A DNA stretch of 64,000 nucleotides, taken from Conchocele bisecta. Lineage: Eukaryota; Mollusca; Bivalvia; Lucinida; Thyasiridae. A model generated the notes under the pieces. That model saw only the letters and a list, made by a program, of their open reading frames with translations, was not told the origin of the DNA and made no database searches. Numbering within the stretch: position 1 is the first letter of the stretch; each line of letters opens with the position of its first letter. The DNA is taken from positions 116,534,067 to 116,598,066 of the forward strand of contig CM055265.1 of the NCBI GenBank assembly GCA_029237695.1. Direction: 5' to 3'. A program made the position numbers and the translations under genes. Below are positions 46,600 through 58,300 of the stretch, one piece after another.

Positions 46600-47202
46600 T
46601 TTATTTTTTTATTCTCGGTAATTTTGTTTGTGTTTTTTGTTGTTTTGTTTTTGTTATTACAGTTAGATAATAACAATTACAAAAACGAAAGCGCACGGAT
46701 GCATCTCACTATATATATTTATTGCCGAACGCTAAACGAATGTTGCCAATAAATATATAGAAAATTGCATGCAAGTTGGTCATAGTTTTCACTGGAATAC
46801 TACGTGTAGACTGGATACCGCGAAAGTGTTTTTTGGTTGATTTGTCAGTTGTATTTTTTTTCCTATTGGTGTGTATGGTAGGTTGAGTGTGGTAAATGTA
46901 AATCTGTGAACAAATTTGTGAGCATTGTATACGCTTGGCAAATACTCATACATGCAAACACGTGTGGCACAACTCAACATAGACATTGGCAAATGAGAGG
47001 TGAAAGATATGGATTTGAAGTGAAACTAATGAACTACTGAGAACTGGAAAACATATAAAATCTTGTGAGTAGTATAGTGTGATACTTCAGAGCCCACTCC
47101 ACGCTGGAATACTATGAACTGTGAATGGTGAAATTCTGTGGAAAAGAATTATAAATAGTCAACAGAGTAATATAGTGAGACCTATTATATCGTGATTTTA
47201 CA
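46600..47202. other. junction and 5' leader of the Ty3/Gypsy element
   Basis: T-rich low-complexity sequence (46600-46670) leads into AT-rich sequence and then a leader before the gag ATG at 47203. A 5' LTR should lie here if the retroelement were complete, but I could not match any part of it to sequence after 53917, and no TG...CA-bounded pair or primer-binding site was identified. Confidence 0.4.
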
Positions 47203-49501
47203 ATGGTGGAGCGCGAGTTAAGAGACACACGTGAAAGAATAGAGAGACGCGAAGAGATATTGTTGGTAGAGGAAAGACAACGACGGCTCGAATTTGAAAT
47301 TCAAGAATTTCAGAGACAACGAGAGGAATACGCTATACAACAGCGACAAAAACGAGAACGGGAAACGTTGGAAAGGCAGGAAAGGGAATTGGAAAAAGAT
47401 ATTCTTGAATTTGAAAAGCAGAGGGAGAATGTGATGTTAACTTCGCGAAGAAGTAGTGAACTGATGGATTTAGCTCACCAATATCCATTGGAATCATCAC
47501 GACGGAATAGTGCCGCTAGTGACATACCAGATATTGCAGAGACAAAGAAATGAAAGTGACAGACAGATATGAATGAATGATAAACAACCAGTGGGAACTG
47601 AGTTCATTATAAATCTTTTTTCCAACAATGGTGACAATTCCCATAGACCAGTTGAACGGAACACGCGCATTTCAGAGGAAAGATCGATCGATAAGGAGAG
47701 AACACAAAGAAAACAAGTGACAGATGAGGAGACATAATTACAGCTAGAGATGGAACAACATACAAGGAGTTTAATGGAACTTGATGCGAAGATGAAAGCA
47801 TTGAAACTGAAGGATTTTGATGAAGATGTTGGACAGCATGATAGTATGACTAGTGGAAGTGAATTGAGAAAGCAGGCTGAACTTGATGATCATAGTGGAT
47901 TGAGTTATATAAAACTGGGAAAGGAACGAACAGATAGACCAATACATCGAGGCTTAGAAAGTATTGATACCTCACGGAACACTGGGAATAAAGCAGTAAA
48001 TGTCGACAGATATATGGATTTTTATAACAAAGTCATTCCAGATAGTACTAAGATAGAGACCGCGTATATAGTGAGCGAATTGGATAGACAGAAAGATGTG
48101 TTGAGAGAAGGTGAAAAGGAATTGTACCGCTAGGATAATGAGCGTAGGCAGACAATTATGACTCTGAAAAGGAGGAAGGATGTCAATGCTAGCTGTGTTA
48201 CAGGGCCGGAACAATGATGGTACCGTAGACATGGGAAATGAAGTATTCCGAAAAGGAAGAAAAGTTCAAACGGAATTAACAGTACCAGTAAATGGAATGC
48301 CAATCTACCCAGACTCGCATGAGCTCCATGACAATACACCCTTAACAAAATTACACATATATGATGAACCTGGTCGGTTAGAAGACAATCGGCATAGAGA
48401 GCAAACCCATAATGATCAGTCGAAGACAATTGAAATCACTGTGAAACAGGAATTATTGCAACCGAAAGGAAGGAACATACAGACAGAAAGGAAGGAAGAA
48501 CGTATAAGTAATGAACGGAACATGAAATATGAATTGATGGCATCCCGTACTGGACAGTATAACACACCTGTAAGATATGAGAATGACTTACCCGGTGTGG
48601 ATATAGTGACAGCCGGAGAGTTGGACTTAGAAAACCGTGAACAGGAGTGTATAGAACGAGAACGAATGTTGACAGCCCTGGAAGTAAAGTCAAAGAAGAG
48701 AAAAAGATATCACGTCGGAGAAAAGAGATAGAAGAAAGGGAAATGAAAATAAGGAAACGGGAAGAGTCTCTGGAATTAGAGAGTGACAGATACGAGAGAG
48801 GAGAGGGTAGCAACCGTAGACAGGAAAGTGAAAACAGATGAAACTATATTTTTCCAAAATGTTCTGTGTTTTCGGGCGAGGTGCCGAAACCCGAAACAGA
48901 AGTGACCTACGAGGAATGGATCATGCCATCAGGAAATCCCTCCGTGGACAGGCAAAACGTATATTATTGCCGTTGGGAACATCAGCAACAACTGCGGACA
49001 TGCTGCATAGGCTAGAGAATGTCTTCGGAAACTACTGGGGAAAGTGTCTTGCAAGAATTCTACCTCACCAGTCAGCTTGAAGACGAAACAGTATCTGGAT
49101 GGGCCTTACGTTTAGAAGAAATTCTACAAACCGCCATCGGGAAGAGACATGTAGAGCCAGAGAAAATGAATGACATGCTAAGGAGAAAGTTCTGGAGATC
49201 TCTGAGAAATGAAAAACTGAAGAATGCCACCAGAATTCATTTCGAGACAGAACCCGATTTTGAAGAGCTCAGAAGGATAGTAAGGGCAGAAGAATATGAG
49301 ATGAAGGTAGCGACCACGGTACAACACCAACCAACACAAATCGATTCAACCACAGATTCCAAATTGGACCTGATGATGAACAAGATTTGTTCCCTGGAAA
49401 GACAAATGCAGACTTTTGACATGAAACGGGTCAAGAAGAAAGACACCGGAAGAGACCAACGTTATGCAGACAATGGAAACCAACAGAACCGATTAAACTA
49501 A
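47203..49501 (+). pseudogene. Ty3/Gypsy gag: charged coiled coil plus PNMA-like capsid
   Basis: The frame opens at 47203 (MVERELRDTRERIERREE) and is broken into several frames (stops near 47551, 48131 and 48729; shifts near 48650 and 49019). About 47203-48830 encodes an unusually long Glu/Arg/Lys-rich region with coiled-coil character. About 48890-49300 encodes the capsid: SLRGQAKRILLPLGTSATTA, LENVFGN, then VLQEFYLTSQLEDETVSGWA and LRLEEIL. This matches the pattern of PNMA-type Ty3/Gypsy capsids (LRG-A, FG, Q-x-E-S, RLE). No CCHC zinc knuckle is seen after it. The product would assemble the retroelement particle. Confidence 0.75.
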
Positions 49502-49559
49502 CAGACACCTCCGTTACAGGGCAAACTGGAGGTGACAGCAACAACAGCCCTAAAAAGGA

Positions 49560-50302
49560 GAATTTGTCGGTCATGCGAAAGAATCCAAAATCAATTTTTG
49601 CGGTTCAAAGACTCCAGCTCTCATTGACAGCGAATCTATGGTGACAACGATTTCCGAAGATTTGTACAAATCATTACGACCACAACCTACATTAAAATGT
49701 GTGGAAGATGTGGGTCTCGCGGTATATGGACCAAACGGATCGGAACTACCCTATTTGGGTTATATTGAAGCTCACATTGAAACAGCTTTCCTAAAGAACT
49801 GCGGGATCGATGTTCCAGTTTTGGTAGTACTGTCTACGGAATATAGCCTGAAGGTCCACGTCGTAATTGGAACTAATGTCATCCGCATATTTGAGGAAAA
49901 TAGTAGAGGACTGGACAACAGGCGAGTGGAGTGCCGCATTTATGGCTATACACGACGGATATGTTGGAAATGTATAGTCGCTCAACAAAACGACCGTCGA
50001 CGTACAACCGTTTGAGACGGTTACTATAACAGGGTTTGCCAGGAAAAACCGAAGAGGGGACACAGCAGTCACGGAAATCACGACAGCAGCATCTAGCAGA
50101 ATTGGGATCTGTCTCAGAGTAGTTGCGTTCGACAAACCTGGAACAAGTCAACGGATACCGGTACGAGTCTACAACATGTCTGCTAAGACGATACATATAA
50201 AGCCACACGACATGCTGTGCCAACTACAAGAAGTTAAACTTATAAGGAGTGTAGACCCGGTAGAGAAAAAAGACACATATGTCGTACATAGCCGCATAGC
50301 CG
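49560..50302 (+). pseudogene. Ty3/Gypsy pol: aspartic protease region
   Basis: ALIDSESMVTTIS at about 49617-49655 is the protease active-site region. Family members have D-S/T-G, but here the Gly is Glu (codon 49632-49634), which should abolish catalysis. Downstream are GYIEAHIE and VVIGTNVI, matching the later beta-strand motifs. A stop at 50013 and frame changes up to about 50300 separate it from the reverse transcriptase. Confidence 0.7.
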
Positions 50303-51986
50303 GTGAAGCTGAACCAACACAGAAACTACCCGAAGGATTTGAAACCGGAACAACAACAGAGAGTGAAAAACGTATTTGCCAAGTGGGACGGAGTGTTTTC
50401 AAAAGGAAGTACGGACATAGGACACACAAACCTCGTAGAACATGGGATTAAGTTAGACAATGAACAGCCATTTAAGGAACCACATAGGAAAATACCACCA
50501 GCATTAATAGAAGAAGTAAGAGAGCAGTTGAATGATATTTTGAAAACCGGAGCTATAAGAAACAGCGAAAGTCCTTATTCGTCAAATGTAGTCATCGTTA
50601 GGAAAAAGGACGGAACCATCCGATTCTGCGTAGATTATAGGAAATTGAATAACCGAACAGTGAAGGATGCATATGCAATTCCCAGGATAGAAGACATCCT
50701 ACATTTTTAGCTGGAGCTAGGTATTTCTCGAAATTGGATCTACGAAGCGGATATTGGCAGGTCGAAATGAGGGAAGATGACAAGGGCAAGACCGCATCCC
50801 AAGTAGGCACTCTGGGATTTTACGAGTTCAACCGTATGCCGTTCGGCCTCTGCAACGCACCAGCTACGTTTCAGAGGTTGATGGAAAGATGCATGGGGTG
50901 TATGAATCTCCGCGATTGTCTCATCTATTTGGACGACATCATCATCTTTTCATCAACCTTTGAACAACATCTAGAGAGACTGGAAGCAGTGTTCGAACGA
51001 CTCCAGGCCAACAACTTGAAGCTGAAATCCTCAAAGTGCGAATTATTTAAGAAAGAGGTTGTCTTGTTGAGACACGTGGTATCCGAGGAAGGGATTAAGA
51101 CAGACCCAGAGAAGATAGATGCAGTAAGATCATGGCCTATACCGAAATCTATAAAAGACGTTCGGACCTATTTAGGATTCACACGATATTACAGAAAGTT
51201 TGTGCCCAACTATGCATCTGTCGTCAGACCACTGAACGATCTGCTAGTTGGACATGGAGGTACTGTGAAACCGAAGAAGGGACGTAAGCCCAAGAACAAG
51301 CCGACGCCATTTTCATCGGGACAGGAACAGCAACGTGCTTTCGAGACTCTCAATGCGCTACTGACAGAACCACCTGTGCTGGCATATGCTGACTACAAGT
51401 TACCATTCGAGCTTCATACGCACGCATCCGGAAGTGTATTGGGAGCAGTGCTTTACCAGAAACAGGACGGTGTGGATCGGGTAGTCGTATACGCCAGCAG
51501 AAGTCTTAAATCAGCGGGGAAGCGTTATCCAGCCCACAAATTGGAGTTTCTTGCGATGAAATGGGCTGTCTCGGAAAAGTTCCACGACTATTTGTATGGT
51601 TCGAAGTTCCAACTGTGACAGACAACAACCCGTTGACATATGTGCTGACTTCTGCGAAGTTAAAAGCGACTGGTCAACGTTGGATTGCTGATCTGTCCAG
51701 TTACGACTTCATCATCAAATACCGTAGTGGAAAGAAGAACGCCGATGCAGATGGATTGTCGAGACAACATACCGACGAGACACACGAAGAGAACTTTCAC
51801 GACATTCTCCATGCCATCTCGTACTCCGTATCTGCAGATGTTACAGAATGCCCATATGATGAGAGCCTTGCGGAGCCAGGATCATCTGCCCCTGTGGAAG
51901 AAGTAGTACCAGAGGAACTCATCGCTGCTAATGCCCTAAAGGCACAGGATTGGCGAATGTCTCAACACAACGACGACAGTATATAG
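50303..51986 (+). pseudogene. Ty3/Gypsy pol: reverse transcriptase and RNase H
   Basis: RT motifs: PHRKIPPALIEEVREQL, GAIRNSESPYSSNVVIVRKK, FCVDYRKLN, then after a frameshift near 50705 SKLDLRSGYWQVEM (motif A), FNRMPFGLCNAPATFQRLM (motif B) and CLIYLDDIIIFS (motif C, DD intact at about 50933). The RNase H begins at FELHTHASGSVLGAVLYQ, where the usual Asp of the T-D-A-S motif is His (codon 51421-51423). RSLKSAGKRYPAHKLEFLAM follows. Another frameshift near 51610 leads to TDNNPLTYVLTSAKL and DADGLSRQ. This region copies genomic RNA to DNA in functional relatives. Confidence 0.88.
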
Positions 51987-52061
51987 TACATCATCTGTTG
52001 TCTGAGGAGGAACCAACGACCTAATACCAAGGCTTTAGATAGGAACATCGATCGGAGATAC

Positions 52062-53572
52062 GTGAGAGAATGGGACAAATTGACACTGGATGACGGCATA
52101 CTGTACCGAAACAGCATCATCGCGGGCCAGGAATGTCGACAGTTAGTCACACCAGAACCTCTTCGAGAGATAATATTCACCGCCTACCACAATGACGTTG
52201 ATCATCAAGGAAGAGACAGAACCATTTCATTATTGAAACCCAGAATATTTTGGCCAGGGATCGACACGTACGTCCAGAAGAAAGTTCGTCAATGCGGACG
52301 GTGTATCCGTAGGAAGACAACACCAATCAAATCAGCGCCATTTGTACCAATAACATCTACTGCTCCTATGGAACTCGTCTGTATTGACTATTTGTCACTG
52401 GAAACGTCGAAGGGAGGCTTCGAAAATATCCTGATGATAACGGACCACTTCAGCAGATATGCTCAAGCTATACCCAGCAGGAATTAAACAGCGAGAACAA
52501 CCGCCAAGGCATTATAAGATCACTTCTTCGTCCATTACGGTTTCCCGGCCAAACTCCATAGTGATAAAGGAGCCAATTTCGAGTCGAAGGTCATCGGGAA
52601 ATTGTGCAAACTGACAGGAACGAAGAAGAGCCGGACGACTCCATATAACCCTATGGGAAATGGAATGGTTGAAAGGTTCAACAAAACACTGTTGAACATG
52701 CTAGGCACCATGACGGATCGGCAGAAGTCGACTGGAAATCCCACGTGTCGACGTTAACACACGCGTATAACGCAGCAGTCCACGAATCGACTGGGATTCC
52801 ACCGTTCTATCTCATGTTTGGGCGCCACCCTCGTCTCGCAATTGATGCGTTTCTGGGCATATCGCCACAACATGAGAAGGCAAAGAACAGACAGGACTAC
52901 GCTGATCAGCTCAAGAACCGGATCAAGAAAGCATATCAGCAGGCATCAGATGAAGCTCGTGAAAGCGGAAGAATGAACAAGAAATACTACGACCTGAAGG
53001 TTCGAGACTGCCTACTACATCCGGGTGACCGTGTCCTCGTGCAGAACGTTGGAGTCCGGGGAAATCACAAGTTAGCGGACAAGTGGGAAGCCGATCCATA
53101 CATAGTGAAGAAGCAACCCATGGAAAACATTCCGGTGTATGAAGTCTACAAGGAAACAGGTGGTCCAGGGAAATCCAGGATGTTACACCGGAATTTGCTG
53201 CTTCCATGTATGAGCCTACCTTGTCCGACGAGCTCGCAGCGGCAGGACACGGAAACTGAGCCGATCGCACCTACCACATCAGACAGCAGTTGTTCGGCAG
53301 CCGAATCAGATGATACACATGAGAGACAGGAACGGCCGCCATCACCACGATACGTCATTCCAAATATACGTAGTGTCAACCAACCGGATGAGTTGTTGTC
53401 TGACGAATCTACGGGTGAGGAACCAACACCACCTAGACTTCGACGAAGTAGACGACAGCGGAATCCACCACGTTGGTTGTGGGGCGATGAATGGGTGACG
53501 TCACAGCCGCAACAAAAGCAAGAACACGTACACGTAGTTGAGGTGTCAGACACTGATGTGGTGTATGTGTAA
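52062..53572 (+). pseudogene. Ty3/Gypsy pol: integrase and C-terminal tail
   Basis: The zinc-binding HHCC part is HNDVDHQGRDRT with CGRCIRRK. The DDE core is split by in-frame TAA codons at 52485 and 52515 and a frameshift near 52720. Its three acidic residues are present (CIDYLSLE, LHSDKGANFES, NGMVERFNKT). After STLTHAYNAAVHESTGIPPF and YLMFGRHPRL come a linker, the beta-barrel-like PGDRVLVQNVG, and an Arg-rich tail (LRRSRRQRNPPRWLWG). The final open frame 52745-53572 is long, so decay here is limited. Integrase inserts element DNA into the genome. Confidence 0.87.
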
Positions 53573-54111
53573 CTTGGTGTAGTACAGACCACATATTAAG
53601 ATACCGAGATTTGACTAAAATTCACCATAGCGAAGATAGCGAAGATGTTTTAAAGTTATTTTACTTTATTGGGACACTTTTCTTATATTCGTCACTATGA
53701 TTTTGTACTTTCATAAATAATTTACGCGAGACATTATCTTCAATGATAGTGCCATTCTTGTACGTGCAAACGTTCATACCTTTTTTTTCTGTCACCTGTA
53801 CTTTGAGGTAGGTACTCGTATCGGAGAGGTTAATATTTCTCTCTGACTGCTTTCGTTTCAGATATAACCCTGCAGTCCACATTTTAGATGTCGGGACGAC
53901 ATTTTCCCGAAGGGGGTAAGTATGTCATAGGACGAATTATTTGTATCAACATTGTATTGTATTCCAATTCAATAAACTTTGTGAACACCCCTTCTTCGTG
54001 TTTGTTGTTATTTACGCCTGGGAACAATTACTATACATGTGTACGGCTAGACGGTTATTGTTTCTTTACGCGTCATTGCTTTCCGGTGATCCGCTTGCGT
54101 GCGCCCTGCGC
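53573..54111. other. 3' region of the retroelement with an antisense frame
   Basis: After the pol stop, a minus-strand 73-codon frame (53661-53882; LSDTSTYLKVQVTEKKG, CTYKNGTIIED) reads like a folded domain but is not recognised. A 'gtcgggacgacattttcccg' sequence and the purine tract 'aagggggtaag' follow at about 53890-53921. Sequence after that, with an 'aataaa' near 53971, would be the 3' LTR position. Confidence 0.4.
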
Positions 54112-54552
54112 GATGACCTATGCAGTAGCCAGTACACCATGTATGTGTAAAGTTATAGACTTTGCATATCTGATATAATTCCTACTTTATCCAAATAAAT
54201 ATATTTATATATATTTCCAGGTATGTGGCATCTTCTTTATTATATATTCCTATATAATTGTACATTGTTTCAATATTGGGTGTTATGTAGTTATTTATAA
54301 ATGAAGCTGCAACATAATTCTCAACTAGCACTTGGGTACTTTACACGTGCGCCGCCATGTTTACACAGCATGTCGGAGTTGTGTTATCATTGTTAATGTA
54401 TTGTTTTAATCATGTCCCGTATTGTAATCATGTCTTTTAAATGATGACCTATGCAGTAGCCAGTACACCATGTATGTGTAAAGTTATAGACTTTGCATAT
54501 CTGATATAATTCCTACATTATCCAAGTATATATATTTATATATATTTCCAGG
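54112..54552. repeat. pair of 112-bp direct repeats, 328 bp apart
   Basis: 54112-54223 and 54440-54552 are nearly identical ('gatgacctatgcagtagcca', 'gttatagactttgcatatct', then a 'tatatttatatatatttccagg' type end, shortened here). They differ by only a few bases. About 216 bp of unrelated AT-rich sequence lies between. They could be a local duplication or remains of LTR ends. Confidence 0.9.
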
Positions 54553-54678
54553 CCTTTGATTTATATTTCGAACCCAGTCGGAGCATTGAGGTGCAAGTAG
54601 TGATCTCGTTCGTACACTACCCCATGGTAGCGAAGCAACCCGACCGGTGACACGAGCAACAGATATACGGGATACACC

Positions 54679-55387
54679 ATGGCAGCGTCCGGGATGGTTC
54701 TGCGAATGTCAGTCTGCTCGGTCAACTTTAGGGGACACACTACAGCCGAAGTCCGAGTGAATCTCGTCCTGAACGGGGTAGAGCAGAATTCTGGCGTCAC
54801 CAAGCACGTGGGGCAGAGGTCACGGTTTACAATATTTGATGATGACACACCAATTAAAGTTTCCGCCGGTAGTGTTATTAACTTTGTAACAAATCTCGCC
54901 GACCAAGCGAGTTCGAACTTGATGTATGATGAATGACGAAACACTATATCCTAAACTACCGTCCGGGGCGGCTGACCCGGCATATTTTAGGATGACCATG
55001 ATCGTCGAGATACAACAAATTCTCCAGCATCAGGGAGAGACGCGGACGGGTCATGCAAAAAGATATAGGCGGGCAGTAAATGTCGTCGAGGGGGTGAACA
55101 CCACGCTAGCCTCAACTTCCGTTGTGAGTGGGATGGGGAATGTGTCTTTATTGTCAACAGTCGTCGCCGCTCCGATCGCGGTGGCCTTGAGTGCGGTCGC
55201 AGCAGGGGAATGCCTGCCTTACATAGCGAACAGACTCGTGGCCCGCAAGCTCGAGGCCAAGAGTCGAAAGCACGACCGAATAGCAGTTCTCGCGAGGTCG
55301 AAGAAAAACAGTATCGACATTATCGTGTCGAAAGCGATAGCCGAAGACGATATATCAGATAGCGAGTTCCATATGGGACTCATATAG
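54679..55387 (+). pseudogene. right-hand gene remnant of the virus-like element
   Basis: Two overlapping frames with one shift (54930) form one trace. The first has MSVCSVNFRGHTTAEVRVNL and FDDDTPIKVSAGSVINFVTN. The second has AYFRMTMIVEIQQI, then KRYRRAVNVVEGVNTTLAST, a hydrophobic Gly/Ala/Val-rich stretch (SLLSTVVAAPIAVALSAVAA), and a basic-acidic helix region (KSRKHDRIAVLARSKKN, IVSKAIAEDDISDSEF). The frame then enters the satellite and stops at 55387, so the true C-terminus is lost. From memory, a protein with this hydrophobic-then-charged pattern belongs to the same gene set as 43.7-46.6 kb. Function unknown. Confidence 0.5.
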
Positions 55388-58300
55388 TCATTATTTTGCC
55401 CATATTAAACCCATATGGGACCCACATCATATATTATGTTTGTATACGGTAAAATGTCTAATGAGAATCCCATATGGGACCCACATAGTAATAAGTTTGC
55501 ACATATTAAACACATATGTGACCCACATTATATAGTATTTTGTATACGGTCGAATTGCTAACAAGAGTCCCATGTGGGGCCCACATAGTCATTATTTTGC
55601 CCATATTAAAGCCATATTGGACCCACATCATATATTATGTTTGTATACGGTCGAATTGCTAATCGGAGTCCCATGTGGGACCCACATAGTAATTATTTTG
55701 CCCATATGTAACCCATATTGGACCCTTATCATACAGCATGGTTGTATATAACTACAATATTTCGCCTCTCATGTTATCTACGGCTACTATTTGATCCATC
55801 CAAAAAATGTGAGTAACCAAAGTGCATACCCGAACCTGTTGTATGTAGGTCAAAATTTAGTAAACTGTATATTTTATACCAATAACATTTGATGTAGAAC
55901 TAGTAAATTGGCAAAAATAATAGAACAGGGAAATCATTTTCCCATGGAAGCCATCTTTTTTCTTGTTGCTGTTCAACATTCAACATAACGAAATGAAGCT
56001 TTCAAATTTACAAGATATACATATACACGGTAACATAACCAATTTCTACATGCGTAAGTTAAATATTCATAATTTATTGCTACAAATTTGACAGTTTTAT
56101 ATCGCTAACATATCGAACACGCCGGATAACCGATTACAAAAATCACTCTTCCATGTTACATTAAATATATGGGTTAAATTGCTACCCTCGCGAGAGGTAT
56201 GGAGCGGGGTAGCAATATTGTTTCTATGTTTGTATATACGGTCACATTTCTAATACAAGACCCACGTGGGACACACATAGTAATTAGTTTGTCCATATTA
56301 AACCCATATTGGACCCTCATCATATAGCATGGTTGTATACGGTCACATTTGTAATACGAGACCCACGTGGGACACACATAGTAATTATTTTGCCCATATT
56401 AAACCCATATGGAACCCTCATCACAGATTATGTTTGTATACGTCAAATTGCTAAATAAGAGTCACATGTGGGGCCCATATAGTAATTAGTGTGCCCATAT
56501 TAAACCCATATGGGACCCACCTCATATATTATGTTTGTATGCGGTCAAGTGTCTAATAGAGTCCCATATGGGACCCACATAGTAATTATTTTGCCCATAT
56601 TAAACACATATGGGACCCACATCGTATTATATGTTTGTATACGTTCGAATTGCTAATAGAGTCCCATGTGGGGCCCACATAGTCATTAGTTTTGCCATAT
56701 TAAACCCATATGGGACCCACATCATATATTACGTGTGTCTACGGTCACATTTCTAATCAGATTCCCATCTGGGACCCACATAGTAATTGTTTTACACTTA
56801 CTAAACCCATATTGGACCCACATCATATATTATGTTTGTATGCGGTCAAATGTGTAAGAAGAGTCACATGTGGGACCCATATAGTAATTAGTTTGCCCAT
56901 ATATAACCCATATGGGACCCTCATCATATATTATGTTTGTATACGGTCGAATTGCTAATCGGAGTCCCATGTGGGACCCACATAGTAATTATTTTGCCCA
57001 TATGTAACCCATATTGGACCCTTATCATACAGCATGGTTGTATATAACTACAATATTTCGCCTCTCATGTTATCTACGGCTACTATTTGATCCATTCAAA
57101 AAATGTGAGTAACCAAAGTGCATACCCGAACCTGTTGTATGTAGGTCAATATTTAGTAAACTGTATATTTTATACCAATAATCTTTGATGTAGAACTAGT
57201 AAATTGGCAACAATAATAGAACAGGGAAATCATTTTCCCATGGAAGCCATCTTTTTTCTTGTTGCTGTTCAACATTCAACATAACGAAATGAAGCTTTCA
57301 AATTTACAAGATATACATATACACGGTAACATAACCAATTTCTACATGCGTATGTTAAATATTCATAATTTATTGCTACAAATTTGACAGTTTTATATCG
57401 CTAACATATCGAACACGCCGGATAACCGATTACAAACATCACTCTTCCATGTTACATTAAATATATGGGTTAAATTGCTACCCTCGCGAGAGGTATGGAG
57501 CGGGGTAGCAATATTGTTTCTATGTTGTATATACGGTCACATTTCTAATACAAGACCCACGTGGGACACACATAGTAATTAGTTTGTCCATATTAAACCC
57601 ATATTGGACCCTCATCATATAGCATGGTTGTATAAGGTCACATTTGTAATACGAGACCCACGTGGGACACACATAGTAATTATTTTGCCCATATTAAACC
57701 CATATGGAACCCTCATCACAGATTATGTTTGTATACGTCAAATTGCTAATAAGAGTCACATGTGGGGCCCATATAGTAATTAGTGTGCCCATATTAAACC
57801 CATATGGGACCCACCTCATATATTATGTTTGTATGCGGTCAAGTGTCTAATAGAGTCCCATATGAGACCCACATAGTAATTATTTTGCCCATATTAAACA
57901 CATATGGGACCCACATCGTATTATATGTTTGTATACGTTCGAATTGCTAATAGAGTCCCATGTGGGGCCCACATAGTCATTAGTTTTGCCATATTAAACC
58001 CATATGGGACCCACATCATATATTACGTGTGTCTACGGTCACATTTCTAATCAGATTCCCATCTGGGACCCACATAGTAATTGTTTTACACTTACTAAAC
58101 CCATATTGGACCCACATCATATATTATGTTTGTATAGTGTCAAATGTGTAAGAAGAGTCACATGTGGGACCCATATAGTAATTAGTTTGCCCATATATAA
58201 CCCATATGGGACCCTCATCATATATTATGTTTGTATACGGTCGAATTGCTAATCGGAGTCCCATTTGGGACCCACATAGTAATTATTTTGCCCATATGTA

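Larger units (their letters stand above)
47000..53917 (+). mobile_element. decayed Ty3/Gypsy LTR retrotransposon, LTRs not identified
   Basis: In order: gag with a long charged N-terminal region and a PNMA-type capsid, aspartic protease, reverse transcriptase, RNase H, integrase and an Arg-rich C-terminal tail. RT before RNase H before integrase is the Ty3/Gypsy order. A purine-rich 'cgaagggggtaag' at about 53909-53921 may be the polypurine tract. Many frameshifts, stops and two active-site changes show that it is dead. Boundaries are approximate. Confidence 0.75.
43661..55387. mobile_element. decayed multi-gene, possibly virus-like element split by a retrotransposon
   Basis: Two blocks (43661-46600 and 54640-55387) share higher GC than the surrounding DNA, compact gene order on both strands, and broken but long coding traces unlike any retroelement protein. 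From memory, similar uncharacterised protein sets occur together in genomes of other aquatic invertebrates, especially cnidarians, which is why I treat them as one element; I cannot verify this here. A Ty3/Gypsy element occupies about 47.0-53.9 kb between them. No DNA polymerase, packaging ATPase or integrase belonging to this element is visible. The family is unassigned. Confidence 0.45.

Noticed and set aside
53888..54178. Plus-strand frame after the polypurine-like tract
   Set aside because: It spans the expected LTR position and one of the 112-bp repeats. The composition is non-protein-like.
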